Below, piece by piece: positions 33,085 to 33,291 of a stretch of 33,291 nucleotides of DNA; position 1 is the first letter of the stretch, and the number at the start of each line of letters is the position of its first letter. This stretch comes from Saprospiraceae bacterium. GTDB taxonomy: Bacteria > Bacteroidota > Bacteroidia > Chitinophagales > Saprospiraceae. The notes under the pieces were generated by a model, which was not told the origin of the DNA, ran no database searches, and worked only from the letters and a program-made list of their open reading frames with translations. The DNA lies in assembly GCA_022448955.1 (NCBI GenBank), contig JAKVCU010000012.1, positions 14,308 through 47,598 of the forward strand, given 5' to 3'. A program made the position numbers and the translations under genes.

Positions 33085-33291
33085 ATGAAAAGGACCAATA
33101 CATTTTTAGTTTTAATTGCCTTTTTATTAGGTACTCAGTTTGCCTTCGCTCAGGATGGAGCATGTTATCTTGAGGAGGTTTATTCTGAGATCCAAGTCAC
33201 AGAAAATGTGGTTTATGGTGTCAATGCCACTGTACTTGCATTACCCCAAGTTGGAGAAGCTATTCCTCAACCATTAACTATGGATGTTTAT
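33085..33291 (+). CDS. N-terminus of a secreted protein, truncated by the window edge
   Basis: 69 codons visible, open to the last base. A clear signal peptide (MKRTNTFLVLIAFLLGTQFA then FAQ) is followed by DGACYLEEVYSEIQVTE, VVYGVNATV and TMDVY. The pattern of a Y-G-x-N stretch followed by a hydrophobic-D-V-Y is like the start of secreted alpha/beta-hydrolase (carboxylesterase-like) proteins of Bacteroidota that often end in a T9SS signal. The catalytic part lies outside the window, so the call is tentative. It starts 60 nt after the TonB-dependent receptor and may be co-expressed with it. Confidence 0.6.
   Translation, partial: MKRTNTFLVLIAFLLGTQFAFAQDGACYLEEVYSEIQVTENVVYGVNATVLALPQVGEAIPQPLTMDVY

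Overview
The window is AT-rich bacterial chromosomal DNA that looks like the phylum Bacteroidota, most likely a Saprospira/Lewinella-type lineage (an inference from gene content and style). The signs are: a TonB-dependent receptor with an N-terminal carboxypeptidase-regulatory domain; secreted proteins carrying a type IX secretion (T9SS) C-terminal signal; DUF3810, DUF58, PPK2 and SUI1/YciH-type proteins; almost no Shine-Dalgarno sequences; and several -7 boxes of the Bacteroidota form TAnnTTTG. I saw no tRNA, rRNA, CRISPR array, transposase, phage gene or known defence system.

Layout. Positions 1-260 are a tandem 28-bp repeat array that runs off the left edge and ends beside a queuosine-precursor transporter gene (minus). 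Next are a small outer-membrane-type protein and a SUI1-family protein (plus), a repeat-bearing gap, a DUF3810 membrane metallopeptidase-like gene (minus), trxA with a strong terminator, a stand-alone DUF58 gene, a polyphosphate kinase 2, an S4-domain (Hsp15-like) protein, and a 1153-aa secreted Asp-box/PKD/T9SS protein. A minus-strand operon (15017 to 10507) encodes a GT39-like membrane glycosyltransferase fused to TPRs, a SAM methyltransferase and a propionyl-CoA carboxylase beta subunit. Plus-strand genes for aspartate aminotransferase and a plant-type ureohydrolase follow, convergent with a MATE exporter.

The right part starts with a 390-bp gap holding a hairpin-plus-T-tract leader. A plus-strand run follows: S9 oligopeptidase B, aldo/keto reductase, SsuD-like flavin monooxygenase and sodium:solute symporter. 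The last three could form a sulfonate or sulfur-compound uptake and oxidation cassette. Convergent to this is the minus operon glmM - small frameshifted gene - cysteine desulfurase. Then come a plus operon (SAM methyltransferase, PAP2 phosphatase, ZIP-type transporter), a large TonB-dependent receptor, and the N-terminus of a secreted protein cut by the window end.

Most genes are ordinary housekeeping or accessory functions. The points most worth a second look are the palindromic two-phase 28-bp array at the left edge, the small gene between glmM and the cysteine desulfurase (reading frame broken only at an A6 run, and stop-start coupled to the next gene), the possible sulfonate cassette, and terminator-like hairpins in leaders (before the S9 peptidase and before the ureohydrolase). 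I found no convincing evidence of a wholly new defence or mobile system.
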